From: Paragorgia papillata
Lineage: Eukaryota > Cnidaria > Anthozoa > Scleralcyonacea > Coralliidae
Assembly (NCBI GenBank): GCA_035771165.1
Contig: JAWNZC010000088.1
Coordinates: 2,393,501-2,457,500, forward strand
Length of the DNA: 64,000 bases
Direction: 5' to 3'
Shown piece by piece: positions 33,241 to 45,600 of the stretch. Position numbers and translations under genes: made by a program. Each line of letters starts with the position of its first letter. Positions within the stretch are counted from its first letter, which is position 1. Under the pieces are notes generated by a model. It was not told the origin of the DNA and made no database searches. It was given only the letters and a program-made list of their open reading frames with translations.

Positions 33241-34350
33241 GTGGGTGCAAGTTGTTGCAATGGGTGCAAGTGGTTGTAATGGGTGCAAGTGGTTGTAATG
33301 GGTGCAAGTGGTTGTAATGGGTACAAATGGGTGCAAGTTGCAAGTGGCTGTAATGGGTGCAAGTGGTTGCAATGGGTGCAAGTGGTTGAAGTGGGTGCAA
33401 GTGTCTCCAATGGGTGCAAGTGGTTGCAATGGGTGCAAGTGGTTGCAATGGGTGCAAGTGGGTGCAAGTGGGTGCAAGTGGGTGCAAGTGGGTGCAAGTG
33501 GGTGCAAGTGGGTGCAAGTGGGTGCAAGTGGGTGCAAGTGGTTGAAGTGGGTGCAAGTGGTTGAAGTGGGTGCAAGTGGTTGCAATGGGTGCAAGTGGTT
33601 GCAGTGGGTGCACGTGGTTGCAATGGGTGCAAGTGGTTGCAATGGGTGCACGTGGTTGCAATGGGTGCAAGTGGGTGCAAGTGGTTGAAGTGGTTGCAAT
33701 GGGTGCAAGTGGGTGCAAATGGGTGCAAGTGGGTGCAAATGGGTGCAAGTTGCAAGTGGCTGTAATGGGTGCAAGTGGTTGCAATGGGTGCAAGTGGTTG
33801 CAGTGGGTGCAAGTGGTTCCAATGGGTGCAAGTGGGTGCAAGTGGTTGCAATGGGTGCAAGTGGTTGCAGTGAGTGCAAGTGGTTGCAATGGGTGCAAGT
33901 GGTTGAAGTGGGTGCAAGTGGTTGCAATGGGTGCAAGTGGTTGCAGTGGGTGCAAGTGGTTGCAATGGTTGCAAGTGGGTGCAAGTGGTTGCAATGGGTG
34001 CATGTGGTTGCAATGGGTGGAAGTGGGTGCGAGTGGTTGCAGTGGGTGCAAGTGGTTGCAGTGGGTGCAAGTGGTTGAAGTGGGTGCAAGTGGTTGCAAT
34101 GGGTGCAAGTGGTTGCAATGAGCACGCAAGTGGTTGCAAGTGGTTGAAGTGGGTGCACGTGGTTGCAATGGGTGCAAGTGGGTGCAATGGGTGAAAGTGG
34201 GTGCAAGTGGTTGAAGTGGGTGCAAGTGGTTGCAATGGGTGCAAGTGGTTGCAATGGGCACGCAAGTGGTTGCAAGTAGGTACAATGTGTGCAAGTGGTT
34301 GCAACGGGTGCAACGGGTGCGAGTGGTTGCAATGGGTGCAAGTGGTTCCA
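33241..34350 (+). repeat. 1.1-kb minisatellite (GTGGTTGCAATGGGTGCAA family)
   Basis: Units of 9, 12 and 15 bp built from GTGGGTGCAA, GTGGTTGCAA and GTGGTTGAA are chained over 1.1 kb, with a pure run of nine-base units at about 33451-33540. Unit order is irregular. The array is almost stop-free in all six frames, giving apparent proteins of several hundred residues on both strands; I do not annotate these as genes. Confidence 0.95.
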
Positions 34351-35518
34351 TTTCTAAAAAATCCAAGATGACAAGTCTTCAGTTGGTTACCACCAATGCT
34401 CCCTTTAATTTTATTTATTATTTCTATGTCCAGACCTCTAGCCGGTCATTTTCAATGTCAGCTTCAGGCCTCCACACAACATTGAATATTTTTTTCGGGC
34501 AGGCAAGGCACATGTACTTATGTATGTCTAAGTCTGTAGCATTTTGTGTAGCACTTCAAAAGCGAAAGGACTAAAACTGACATCCAAAAACCCCATAGGA
34601 ATAAATATTTTCATAATCTAACGTTGCTGAAGTCAACACAAAACCATCTTCCAATATATGAAAGCATTAACAAAACAAAATAATACAGTTTCGATTTCCT
34701 AATAAATGTAGTCCAAAGGTAGGTTTGTATATCTTTTGCATATAGTCCAAAGACGTAGTGTGAACGTTGCTTAACGAATTCGTCGAAGGCCTTGCGTTCA
34801 CACAATAACCGGAATTATTTGAATCCGTAACGCCAACCGCGTACGATATGAAACCGAAACGGAACGACTGCTTAATCAGCATCGTTGAAACATTACCTGA
34901 ACGTTTTTGCCACAATTTTACGATTTTATCTTTTCTCTCTGTGTAAAAAATACAAAGAAAACCCCTAAAATAAACAACTCTTATGCGCTCAAGGCCGTGA
35001 GGGCATGAAGTGATACCGGTACAGTGTAAACAGTTTGGTACATAACGATTGCGTACGCTGGTATAGTGTGAACGCAGTCTTAGTCTTTCTTTGTTTGCAT
35101 GCAGATTGTGTCTTCTCTACAATCTTCGATTATATTCTAGATCTTTTTAACCAGTTGACATCATGCAACGTAATTATGACTGTATATATTCTTTTCAGAA
35201 TGTGTTTGTGTGGCGTTCATGCTTTTTAATAGCGTGTCGAATTGATGAAATTGATAATGAAATGAAATTAAAATACTAGTTCCTTTCACGTTCAAACGTA
35301 TGCCTAATATTGACAATTGCTGTGGATGACGTTATTCCCTTCCTAGGCAAGGTTTGCACGCAATATTGTTTTGTACTATTGAATCTTTACGAACTTCTAA
35401 TAAGGCTATACGTTTACACGGTATATGCGCAGCACTATTCTTTTCAAATTCTCGAAAAGCAAAACAAATCTGTTTATATTGCGGGAAAATGACTACCCTA
35501 AGACAGCAAATAGCTAGT
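34351..35518. other. Stretch without a supported gene
   Basis: No coding frame of interest and no repeat structure that I can support. Confidence 0.5.
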
Positions 35519-35728
35519 TTACAACCCAGAAGGTACGGATTGATTACGAACTTCTTCCAGTTCAGCGGCTTTTAATTCCTTAGCTTTCTTTCGCTTTTCA
35601 CGTCGCTTACGATTGATACTTTCTTTATTCTCCCGATAATATTTTAAACTCACAGCGCTGATTTTTTCTTTCTTTTTCCTTTCGGTCTCCCTAAGTCTCC
35701 TTGTTTCACTGCTACCAGTTTTCCCCAT
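35519..35728 (-). CDS. Short basic coiled-coil ORF, unrecognised
   Basis: From ATG 35728 a 69-aa frame is extremely rich in Lys, Arg and Glu (ETRRLRETERKKKEK; NRKRREKRKKAKELKA) and would form one long charged helix. It resembles the basic first exon seen in some cnidarian transposon-related genes but has no diagnostic motif. The upstream frame extension to 35926 looks non-coding. It may be an exon fragment or incidental. Confidence 0.25.
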   Translation of the reverse strand: MGKTGSSETRRLRETERKKKEKISAVSLKYYRENKESINRKRREKRKKAKELKAAELEEVRNQSVPSGL

Positions 35729-36929
35729 TACCTTCACGCTACAAATCACGCTGCAGACACAAGGACCTACAGTACGTTTTGATATATGGCGTTTTACACC
35801 GTGCCTAAGTATTAGGCAAGCATTAGGCACGGCGTGCCAAAACTCTACGGACGACAATCGCGTCAATAAACAAGTCTCTTTTTTACGGTAACATTGGGGG
35901 ATGGGGGACTGTGTGATGTGTGTCAAAATACATTATGGTATCCTTTACTTAAAGAAAGGAGTACATGGACGCCATTAATCCCCCATTATATAAGGCACAT
36001 TATACTGTTATGTGTTCATAATTAATTAGTAGTGTTATATTACAACTGAAAAGAGTTAAAAACCCCACATGGAAATCAACGCGCATTCTAAAATCTAGCT
36101 ATACGTTCACGAATAGCTTATCCCACCTTGTAATCCTCTTTTAGAGGGGTTAGGTGAACAGGAAGATAGATAGATAAATTTTTGGTTATGGTTTTTAAAT
36201 ATAAGTATACGCTTTACAATAAATGTCAAGTTAGCGTGCGAAAATAAAGCATTCGATCATATAGTTAGAAACACGTAATTGAATGATTCTACTAATATCA
36301 TAAACGCCTCACGCGCATATAGCTAGACAATGTATTGGCGTACCTGACGAGTAACGTAAACCCTTACCGTGCCTAAACCGTGCCTAAGCCGTGCCTAATT
36401 AATTGATGGGCACGGGTTACAATACCGGATCGTGTATACAGACCTTGCGATTGCTTAAGAGGAAATTAAAACATGTCAAGACCGTGCCTAGTGGTATTTT
36501 ACGCACGGTCATTGGAATGTGGAAGCGTGCGTCAGCGTGCCTAACCAAGATACTAGCAAAGCAGTTTGGACAAACGTGGTTTACGATGATTTAACGCATT
36601 GTACACTCATAGGATAGGAAATTAACTGGTTAAAAAATAAGAACCTGTTAGCTTTGTATATTGTCATGGGTAAGAAGGCTGATTTGTACTATCTTATCTA
36701 TGTATCAAGGAATAATTATTGATTTGTGCTCCTCCACCTCGTGTGTTGGACAAATGGGTTTTGGTTGAATACATATGTTTACACTCGCTAGAATGCAATG
36801 TGAACGAAAAAATCGTTAGTTATTGAAAGTTTGTTATTTTGTCATTGCTGTAAACAAAAATTCTGCCAGGAAAATATATTTCCTTAAATTTTACAAGCAT
36901 GATTTCGGTAAGCGTCGGTGATTCTCTCT
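35729..36929. other. Non-coding stretch with clustered GTGCCTAA words
   Basis: GTGCCTAA or its complement occurs at about 35801, 35823, 36369, 36379 and 36390, with related GTGCCTAG and GTGCCTAAC words at about 36484 and 36537. Three copies at 36369-36398 are spaced about 10 bp apart. No gene is visible. Confidence 0.45.
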
Positions 36930-37096
36930 CCGCAGAGGCTTCTTGAGCTTTGTTGAGCTCTTCAATAATAAATAGGGGTTTAATATTGCAGGGGTTTATA
37001 GTCTACTGCATTACTCTATGCTCTATAGTCTAAACCCCTGCAATATTAAACCCCTATATATTGAAGAGCTCAACAAAGCTCAAGAAGCCTCTGCGG
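36930..37096. repeat. Near-perfect 70-bp foldback
   Basis: CCGCAGAGGCTTCTTGAGCT... from 36930 is inverted almost exactly at about 37024-37096, with a spacer of roughly 25 bp. GTCGGTGATT lies outside on both sides (36914 and 37105), possibly a target duplication. It could be a MITE or the source of a long hairpin RNA. Confidence 0.75.
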
Positions 37097-37746
37097 ATGA
37101 GGGAGTCGGTGATTTGTTGCGCCAACAATCCTAAATTAACGAGATTATCACTGTTTTTCTTTAATTTCTGCTTCATTGCTGAAGTATTTGCAAGCGTCAA
37201 GTTTGAATTAGGAACAAAACCGTTCTGTCAGATAAATTTTGAGCGGCATATATTTTACTTAATTGAATATTTTAGCCTACAAACGTTGAATTTGACCCAT
37301 GCAGCCCATGAAACCTTACGGCTTGGCAGATTGACAGCAGTGAGTATTTGAAGAAGCTTAGCTTTTCAGAGTAACATATTGACAAAATATAGTGAAGTAT
37401 TACATAAGTTGAACGTCCAAACTTTATAACTATTTTACTTATTAATGTTCTGACTAGTCAGTTCTTGTACTATCAACTAAGGATAATAGGATATAGATGT
37501 ATACTTGTGGTTACATGTATTTATAAACTTAAAAATACCTTTTAAATTAAAGTATCTACCGATAGTATAAATTACAACTATACAATGGCCTTCATAATCT
37601 AAACTGATCTTTCGTTACGTGATTTTACACGAAAAACTAAAATAAACGAAGTTACTTGCTCAAATGGTCTCAAACTGGCCTGTCAAATTGGGTCAGGTAA
37701 TTGATATAAAGCCCAACAAAGTACCATATATATATATATACCGTAT
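37097..37746. other. Stretch without a supported gene
   Basis: AT-rich; TA-type microsatellite near 37725-37740. No coding frame supported. Confidence 0.5.
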
Positions 37747-38101
37747 ATGTTCTAGGGATTTTAGGTGAAGGAAAATTCGAGTGTAGAATATATACATTTT
37801 AAGACCAGACTGGGACCAGTTGTGAAAAATGCAAGTACACAGGCCTTCCGGCAGGAATTGAACCCACGACCTTGCGGTTCTAGTGCAATGCTCTGACTAC
37901 TGAGCAGAACTCACGATCAAGCTCTCGGCAACACCCTCCGTGGCTCAGTGGTCAGAGCATTGCACTAGAATCGCAAGGTCGTGGGTTCAATTCCTGCTGG
38001 AAGGCCTGTGTAGTTGCATTTTTCGCAACTGGTCCCGGTCTGGTCTTAAAATGTATATATCCTACACTCGAATTTTCCTTCACCTAAACTCCCTAGAACA
38101 T
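37747..38101. mobile_element. Foldback of two head-to-head tRNA-like (SINE-type) modules
   Basis: The 355-bp sequence is an inverted repeat with arms of about 165 bp starting ATGTTCTAGGG and ending CCCTAGAACAT. Each arm carries a tRNA-like module. The plus-strand one (about 37936-38002) has an A-box-like TGGCTCAGTGG and a B-box-like GTGGGTTCAATTCC, with an anticodon-like stem-loop between. The minus-strand one lies at about 37849-37912. Pol III promoters of this kind are the heads of tRNA-derived SINEs. The acceptor stem does not pair well, so these are not functional tRNA genes. Confidence 0.65.
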
Positions 38102-38486
38102 GCTATGTAATCGAGTGAAATGCCCAATATTACTTATGTATATATACATTGACAATTTGCAACTGCTTTAATTTCATAAATATCCCATCAGAGATTCTAA
38201 ATATCCAAAGGAGAGGGCTACTGAGAGTCTGAGTTTAAAGTTACAGAGAATATCACAACAGTGATCTCTCAGTTTGGTGAGCGGATCAGGCTCAACAGGA
38301 CCAAGGCACAACAGTGTATATACTATTTGAATAAGCTAGTGAACATTTCTTATTTACGTATATATATATACGTTGTAAAACTTTTTTATACTACTGTATT
38401 ATGTATGATGGTAATTGCAGTGCAACTTGGTACCAAACAGGAAATGTGTGTTAATGTGTGATAATAACATTTCTACACGATAATCA
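38102..38486. other. Stretch without a supported gene
   Basis: No coding frame supported; may include the 3' tail of the adjacent minus-strand LINE. Confidence 0.4.
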
Positions 38487-39442
38487 TCATCTTGCGGCCT
38501 TAGCCGAGAGTCCTTGCACAACAGTCCTCCAGCACTTGCGATCATCCATGGCAGTTCCCAGATCCTCAATATCGATACCAGTGTCTTTGGCGATCACGTC
38601 AGGGTAGGTGAGTTTGCGGCCTTTCGATGGTTTCCATAACAAGAGTTCGGATATCAGCTCGTCTTTAGCGCGAAAGCAGTGCCCAGCAAATTGAGTGCGG
38701 CGTTGGATGAGGCGTGCACTGGGTCGAGATATGTCGCCGTAAATTTGCTGCATTGTTGGATGTTTCTTCCAGGAAAGATTCTCAACCCTGCGAAGGTTTG
38801 TGTAGCATCCATCGAGTCGACGGTGGAGTCGGGCGTCGAGGGTCCAGCTTTCCGAGCCGTACATCAGGACAGGTTCGATGGTCGACTTGAAGAGGTTTAA
38901 TTTCATGTCATTTGGAAGGTTTGATCGCCAAATCTTGTCGATCTTGTTGCACGCCACCGACGCAAGTGCTTTGCGAGTAGAGAAGTCTTTCCCGGAGTCC
39001 ATGATATATGAACCCAGGTATTTGAAGTCGTTGACTTGCCTGAGAGGAGATCCGTTTAATGCACAGATGGAAGGGTTGGCAGTATTTGAGATGAACCCTG
39101 TTTTGGATGTGTTGCAGTAGAGACCAACAGGGGCAGCGGCCTCCTCGAGGGCGTGAAGTAGAGCTTCTGCATCGGAAACCGTGTTTGAAGGAATTGCGAG
39201 ATCATCTGCAAAGTCAAGATCGGTGATGAATTTTGCCGGGATTCTGCGATTGCGAGTGCCTGCCTGTGGCTTGATCAGTAGCCCCTTGTCGTTGTTCGCA
39301 TCCAAGGAGAGACGAAGGACGTAATCCAAAAACGAGGATGAAGAGAAATGGGGCAAGCGTATCACCCTGTAGAACACCAGCGACAATGTCGAAGAGTTCA
39401 GTTTCTCCATCCGGAGTGACGATTCTGGTCTTCGTGTTGGTG
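38487..39442 (-). pseudogene. 5'-truncated LINE reverse transcriptase fragment
   Basis: On the minus strand a frame opens with RT motif GVLQGDTLAPFLFI (around 39370, in one frame) and continues after a frameshift with FADDLAIPSNT (active-site block), LGSYI, and a C-terminal region typical of RTE/CR1-like cnidarian LINEs with TMQQIYGDISRPS and RRTQFAGHCFRAKDE, ending at 38487. Its 5' end joins directly to the minisatellite inverted repeat of the integrase-HECT element at about 39442. It probably entered that repeat with loss of the element's outer tip. Confidence 0.75.
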
Positions 39443-39657
39443 TAGATTGTGCAGTGCACAACAATATTTTCTCAGTGCACAACAATATTTTCTTAATGCA
39501 CGACAATATTTTCTCAGTGCACAACAATATTTTCTCAGTGCACAACAATATTTTCTCAGTGCACAACAATATTTTCTCAGTGTACAACAATATTTTCTCA
39601 GTGCACCGATATTTTTTTCGATGCACCGATATTTTATTCGATGAACAGATATTTTCT
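39443..39657 (+). repeat. Left minisatellite inverted repeat (outer end lost)
   Basis: Eight or so units of GTGCACAACAATATTTTCTCA (21 bp) followed by three degenerate CACCGATATTTT / GAACAGATATTTT units. Truncated on the outside by the LINE at 39442. The repeat may act as a transposase-binding array and promoter for the integrase gene. Confidence 0.85.
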
Positions 39658-39693
39658 TCCCCCAGCTCGCCTCCATGACACTCTGTGGTCATG

Positions 39694-42600
39694 GACGAAA
39701 TACTAAAGAGTTATTTTGCCAAGGGCTTCTCGTATCAGAAAATACTACAAATGTTAGCGAAATATAACGACACGCATATTTCCATGAGAACTTTGCAACA
39801 ACGGCTGTACAATTTGGGCTTAAAACGAAGAAACATTAGCTATAATAGAGAGGAAGTACGGCAAGCTATTATAGATCATTGCAATGGGCCGGGAAGCAGT
39901 GGTGGATATCGCTCAGTGTGGCATGCCCTTAGCCTAAAGGGTTTACACGTTCCCAGAGGAGTTGTCGCAGAAATATACAGGGAAGTTGATCCTGATGGTC
40001 CAGTCGAAAGAAGGGCTAAGCGATTGCAAAGACGGAGATATGTTAACCCTGGACCAAATTTTGCATGGCATGCTGATGGATACGACAAGCTGAAGCCTTA
40101 CGGCTTCCCTATCCATGGATGTATCGACGGCTTTAGTCGAAGACTTATTTGGCTGAAGGTTTCAAGAACCAATAACGACCCTGCAGTTGTTGCAGGATTC
40201 TTCCTAGAAGCAGTACAAAATGAAGATGGCTGTCCTGTAATCTTGAGAACGGATAATGGTACAGAAAACACTGTTATGGCATCTGTTCAAAGTTATCTTC
40301 GATCAGACGGACAAGATGAACATGCAGGTATTTATTTAACTTTATATATACCCTATGGAAAACAAACATTGAAGCGGTATACAGTAGTAGCATACTGAAA
40401 TTGCCACAATGGACCACAAGATGGACTGGGGAAGGCATGTCAACCTCAGTTGACCAAATCTTTAAATTATTATAAGAGGCATCCCTTATCAAAGTAAAAC
40501 TATGGAAATTCTATGGTACTTAATGGGCCATATGTGACCCATAGATGTGAATCCTATGGGAAGGTACGATGGTATATGGGACTACTATGGTGCACTTTTT
40601 CACTAAATTTCAAGGTATGGAAAATACATGGGATGGCGAGTCTATGTTACACACAATACGGAAAAGCTATGGGGATGATAAGCCCATTAAGTACCATAGA
40701 ATTTCCATAGTTTTACTTTTATAGGGGATATGGCATTGATATGGGTTGAGCCCATAGGTTTTCCATACCAACCTGGTAACAGCAACTTTATAATTTTTGA
40801 GAACTTTGATAACTTTCAAATTGTGGGAGACTGACAGTTACAACTATGTGTGATAGTTTTTAACCTAAATTGGGATCTAAAACAGCTCCCCCGCCCCCCT
40901 AGGTGAAGAAACTACAATATGTAAAAGTGCCTCAGTCATGAAAAAATTGAAAATTATAACAATTAAATATATAAAGCAATATTAAAATATGTAAACAGTC
41001 TGTTACGCCAATATAATCAAAAATGCAAACAACGTGTAGCACAGTCCACATCCGTTACGAAAATTTCACATAAAATACCAATTTCTTAATATATCATAAA
41101 CATAAGCTTATGTATTGGCCGAGTGGCGAATTGGTGTGAAAATTCATGGGAACGACAAATGTGTTGGCGCCATAGACTGAGAACGAGCATCACACGCAAA
41201 GCATCATGGGATATCTGTCACCTCCATCTTGGCGAGTTTCTTTCTCGTGTTCACGTGTTGTTGTTTTGATCGAAGAACATGAAGATATCTGCTTCATTCT
41301 AGTCTGAGCTATCGAAGTTTCCTGCCTACTCTGTTTCTAAAAATGACTTCACTGCTTGTGGGAATATTTGTCGTATCGTTTGTCAACGAGCAGCCAAACT
41401 ATTGAAGGTAAGTAATTCTGTTAATATTGATATATCTTTGGGCTTTAGTTAGATCAAAGAGGTTTGGCAGTTGATCTTTCTTAACGTCTTGTCGACTGAC
41501 AGAAGCTTGGATTTTGTAATTTTCCTTACAGATACCGGATTTTTCAATAGCAGGGGAATCGCATAACTACATGCTACAAAAGCCTGAAACTTTATGAAAG
41601 TTTGGAGAGTGAAAAATCATCTCTGCATGGCTGGGGTAAGTCATCTTTTGCTGTTTCGCTTTACTTTGTCCTCTCCTGATTAATGTTTGATGGTTAATGA
41701 TTATTATTTGTCTATTGCTACAATGCTACTTTTGAACATTGAAAGATAGTTCTTTCATTTAAAATATTGAGTGGTTTGTATGGCATAAACATACTTCATA
41801 CTATGTAGATTTCACCTATAATCATACATTGACAAAATTGTTGGAAGCTAACAGCTTAACATGTGATGGTTTAATGCTCCCTCTCCCTGCTTCAATGTTG
41901 TGAAACTCAAAACATGCAATTTGCACTCAGACATCTGCCATTATTAATACATATAACATGTTTTGAGTAACAACATTGAAAGGGGTGTGTGACAATTTAC
42001 TTGACCTAAATTGTAAAAGGGATTACTGAAAGGGGCCCATCCAGTCCTTGCGAGGCTTTTCCAAAATACAATGTATGTTGTCGATAACCTAACAACAATC
42101 TTCTCGATAACCTAACAACAACAAAAACTCTAGCCCTAATCAGAAATCTGGTTTACTGTCTAGGTTTTTGGAAAAATATACTAGTACAGTATTTGACAAC
42201 ATACAGTATTTTGGAAAAGGTGCAAAAGGACTGGACAGGTTCCTTTGAGTCATCGTGCTTATCAATTAGCATGGCATTACTTGCTCAAGTTGTTTCAACT
42301 AATCTTAGCAATGATTGTAGGCTCATCATGAAAAAAAAATTGCATTGTGTTACAGAGAAAGTAGAAGCAGGCAGCAAGCAGCTTCTACTTTTTGGAATGC
42401 TACACGACAAGTTGCAGTGTGTAAGTCTAGTTCACTGCAACTTGCTACACATGTTACAGTACAACCCAGGCTGTAATCAGGTTCAGTTGTTTGGAAAATG
42501 TTTTTTTGATTATAAAAACAATTTGTTTCAAATCTTACAAAAAAGATCTTACAGCAAAAAGTACATTCTGCTATTATAAATTCTTTATACTCTTTATTGC

Positions 42601-45600
42601 TTGTTGGCCACCTTTTATTCTACTGTAGCTGTTAAATAAAACATCAGGCAATTTTATTTGATGTGGAAGAGCACCTGGATTAAAAGGGGTTAAGATATTA
42701 TAAGTCATCTTCACTAACTAGACTAAGATTTTTAGTGTGTTAATGATTTATACTGTATTTTCAAGGATTTTGTTATAATTAAGCTAGTGAACTCCGGTAC
42801 CGTAGCTACTTTCCAAACCATCCCTGCCTATTAAAGTTAATTTTTGTTAAGTATTCAGATATGGTATCAGCTTTTAGTTTAGCAGCTTAGTCACCTTTCA
42901 AAATTAATGAAACTCTTGGTTGTATACAGTAGAACAAAAAATAATTTAAATAATGCCATCTTGGAAACTCAAGATAAGAGTTAAAACAAGTGAAATAATT
43001 TTACAGTAGTTGCTATTGTTTTAACTCAACTACCGTACCTTGGGTTTTCAGAATGGCAAATATGTTTTATTTTATACTTTTTCAACTGTCAAGTTGTCAG
43101 CTGGTCTTGGTCCCTGATTGTATGTCATTTCCATTTTTTAGTCTACTGTACAATGTACATTGACACCAAATGCATTATTGGAGTTGGATAGTAAAAATAT
43201 TGGTAAGTAATTTCTTGATGTAATTGCCATGATGTAAGATTGTCTGGAGAAACTTGAAAAACTAGTGTATATGTTGTAACTGTAAGAATTAGCCATATCT
43301 TTTTTACAAACCCATTCTAGAGAAAGGAGAAAACATGGAACTCCTCGACCCGGTTACCTCAACACGGTTTACCAGAGGTCCATGTTTTCTCCTCTCCTCA
43401 TTTAAAGTAGTGTCAAATTAGTTGGTTGGTACATGTGAATATTTTTAGATTTCTGTTTTATACCAGTACTGCAGTATTAGGGAATGTTTACACGAGGCTG
43501 GCCCAAACTCAGGCCAGACTGACTTTAGGTTGGTTGTAGTGTTTTTACTGTAGATCATTTTCATAAGTCCGGTCTGAGATTCAGTTCATGCCGGCCTAAT
43601 CTCAGGTTACCCACTATGGTGTCATATCCACATAAAATAATGATTCTCTGGTGGTAACGAGCTAAGGCAATTGACACAAATCTTGAAGCAACAGCGAAAC
43701 CAAGCCTATAATAGTTTGAAGGCCGGCCTCATGTAAACAAAAACTGAAATGCAAAATTCAGGCCGGTCCGAGTTCAAGCTGGCCTCATGTAAACACCCCC
43801 TTACTTGAATCAATTACTGCATTAATTTTGTATCACCAGTTTGTAAAATTAGATGCAAGATGTACATAATGGTTTTAGAACAATTAGCCTATTGTGTTTA
43901 TATTATCAGCTATAATCAAATGCTAGATAATTTTTTATGTTATGAGAGGCTGTCATAAGCAATATTAAGGTAAGACCTACAGTACATGTATCTTAATCCA
44001 TTTCTACTTGGACAGCCCCTTAATGTTTTATTGTAGTTAACACAGAAATGTAGGAATGGTTCAACAAATAATTTATACATTCCTTCCTTTCACTTCACAG
44101 TAGCCATGTTACTGCTTATAGCAAAATTTAGCAATACATGTAGTTTGATTTAGGAAAAAGGTAGCAATGGGTTAAGTTGTTAGCAGGTCATGTCTTTAAT
44201 TTCACATTGATGTGTACAGTAAATTGCACATATCATATACATGTATTCATTGATTTTCTCCTTTTATTTCCAGGATATGTTATTCAAAGTTTTCAATTTG
44301 TGACAAGAGCTACATGTCCCTGCAATTTTTTTCAAAAACTAAAGACAGAAAAGAAACACTCAAGAAAACAAAAGAAGGAAAGAAGTGAAAGCTGAGTAGA
44401 CAGTCTTTGAATGAATGAATGAACAAACATTATATTAAATTAATAAATTATTATACTTGTAGAAACTGTATTTATTTGAAATTGTATTATCTTAAGCATT
44501 GACTGGATAGGTGACAACTTTTAATCGTTGTTTGAGTTGCATTTCAATTTTAGCCATAATAATATGCATGACAAAATTACTGTATGACAAAATTTATATT
44601 AAGCTATTTATTATTTAGAGTTGAAAGGGACCTTTTCCTTAAGTACATAATAATAAATTAATAATTTATACTTAATTATAAATTATATGTAGTTTAAGAA
44701 ATCATAACATTTTAATGTGTTTGCTATATTATAATGAAAATAGCTTTGTATTATAGCGTTCACATTAAGCGATAGTTTTGTAGTGAAATTAACAACAATG
44801 GTTAGATGTGTTACCCATAGAAAAACCATTTGTTGGATCCTGTGTCACTTGACCCCTTGCGGTTGAACATGCAGTTGCAATCAATCATTATGGTTTTATT
44901 AAATTGAATCTATCAAATACCTTTCTATGACATGTGGCTCTCATACGATCACAAGAAATCAACACATTAAGCCAATCCCAATTGTTTAATTAATGTAAGG
45001 TAAACAATGTTATACTAACTCGTACAGAATTTCCATAGTTTTCCCATAGTTTGCAGAAAAAGTACTGAATATATGGCAATACTATGAAACTCCATATAAT
45101 TCCCATAAGGAATGTGGGAATCCTATGGATTTTTGCCAATTTCCTACATTTTCCATATATATGGCTCTGATATGGGGAGCAGAAGCCCATAGCAAAACCA
45201 TACCCTCTTCCATAGTTTTCCCATAGTTTGCAGAAAAAGTAATGACTATATGGGAATACTATGAAACTCCATATAATTCCCATAAGGAATGTGGGAATCC
45301 TATGGATTTTTGCCAATTTCCTACATTTTCCATATATATGGTTCTGATATGGAGAGTAGAAGCCCATAGCAAAACCATATCTACCCCATGAATAGGCCAT
45401 AGTTCAACCCATATTTTTTCCATACTTGGGCCATATATGTCCCATATCCCCATGTTTGGTAAGGGATACCATACAAACCATTGCGTATAACCAATGTTAT
45501 ATTTTCATTTTATTCAATTTCACTGTAAGTGTAAAAATGGGTCACTTTATTAATTGTACAGCAGTTCCTGTAGTGACATCATTTGGAAATTTGTAAGAGA

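Noticed and set aside
33147..34366. Long minus-strand ORFs of 367-388 residues with HPLQPLAPIATTC-type repeats
   Set aside because: They are translations of a minisatellite that is stop-poor in all frames; no start context, splice signal or non-repeat domain supports a gene.
37936..38002. A true tRNA gene
   Set aside because: A- and B-box-like elements exist, but the acceptor stem does not pair properly and a mirrored copy forms a foldback, so it is a SINE-type module.
39447..39665. CRISPR-like array of ~21-bp repeats
   Set aside because: There are no unique spacers of constant length; units are contiguous and the same array recurs inverted at 54.7-55.0 kb as a terminal repeat in a eukaryotic genome.
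42193..42579. 128-aa ORF in copy 2 of the 4.95-kb element
   Set aside because: The matching region in copy 1 is frameshifted at an A run; composition and lack of motifs suggest a chance frame over short inverted words.
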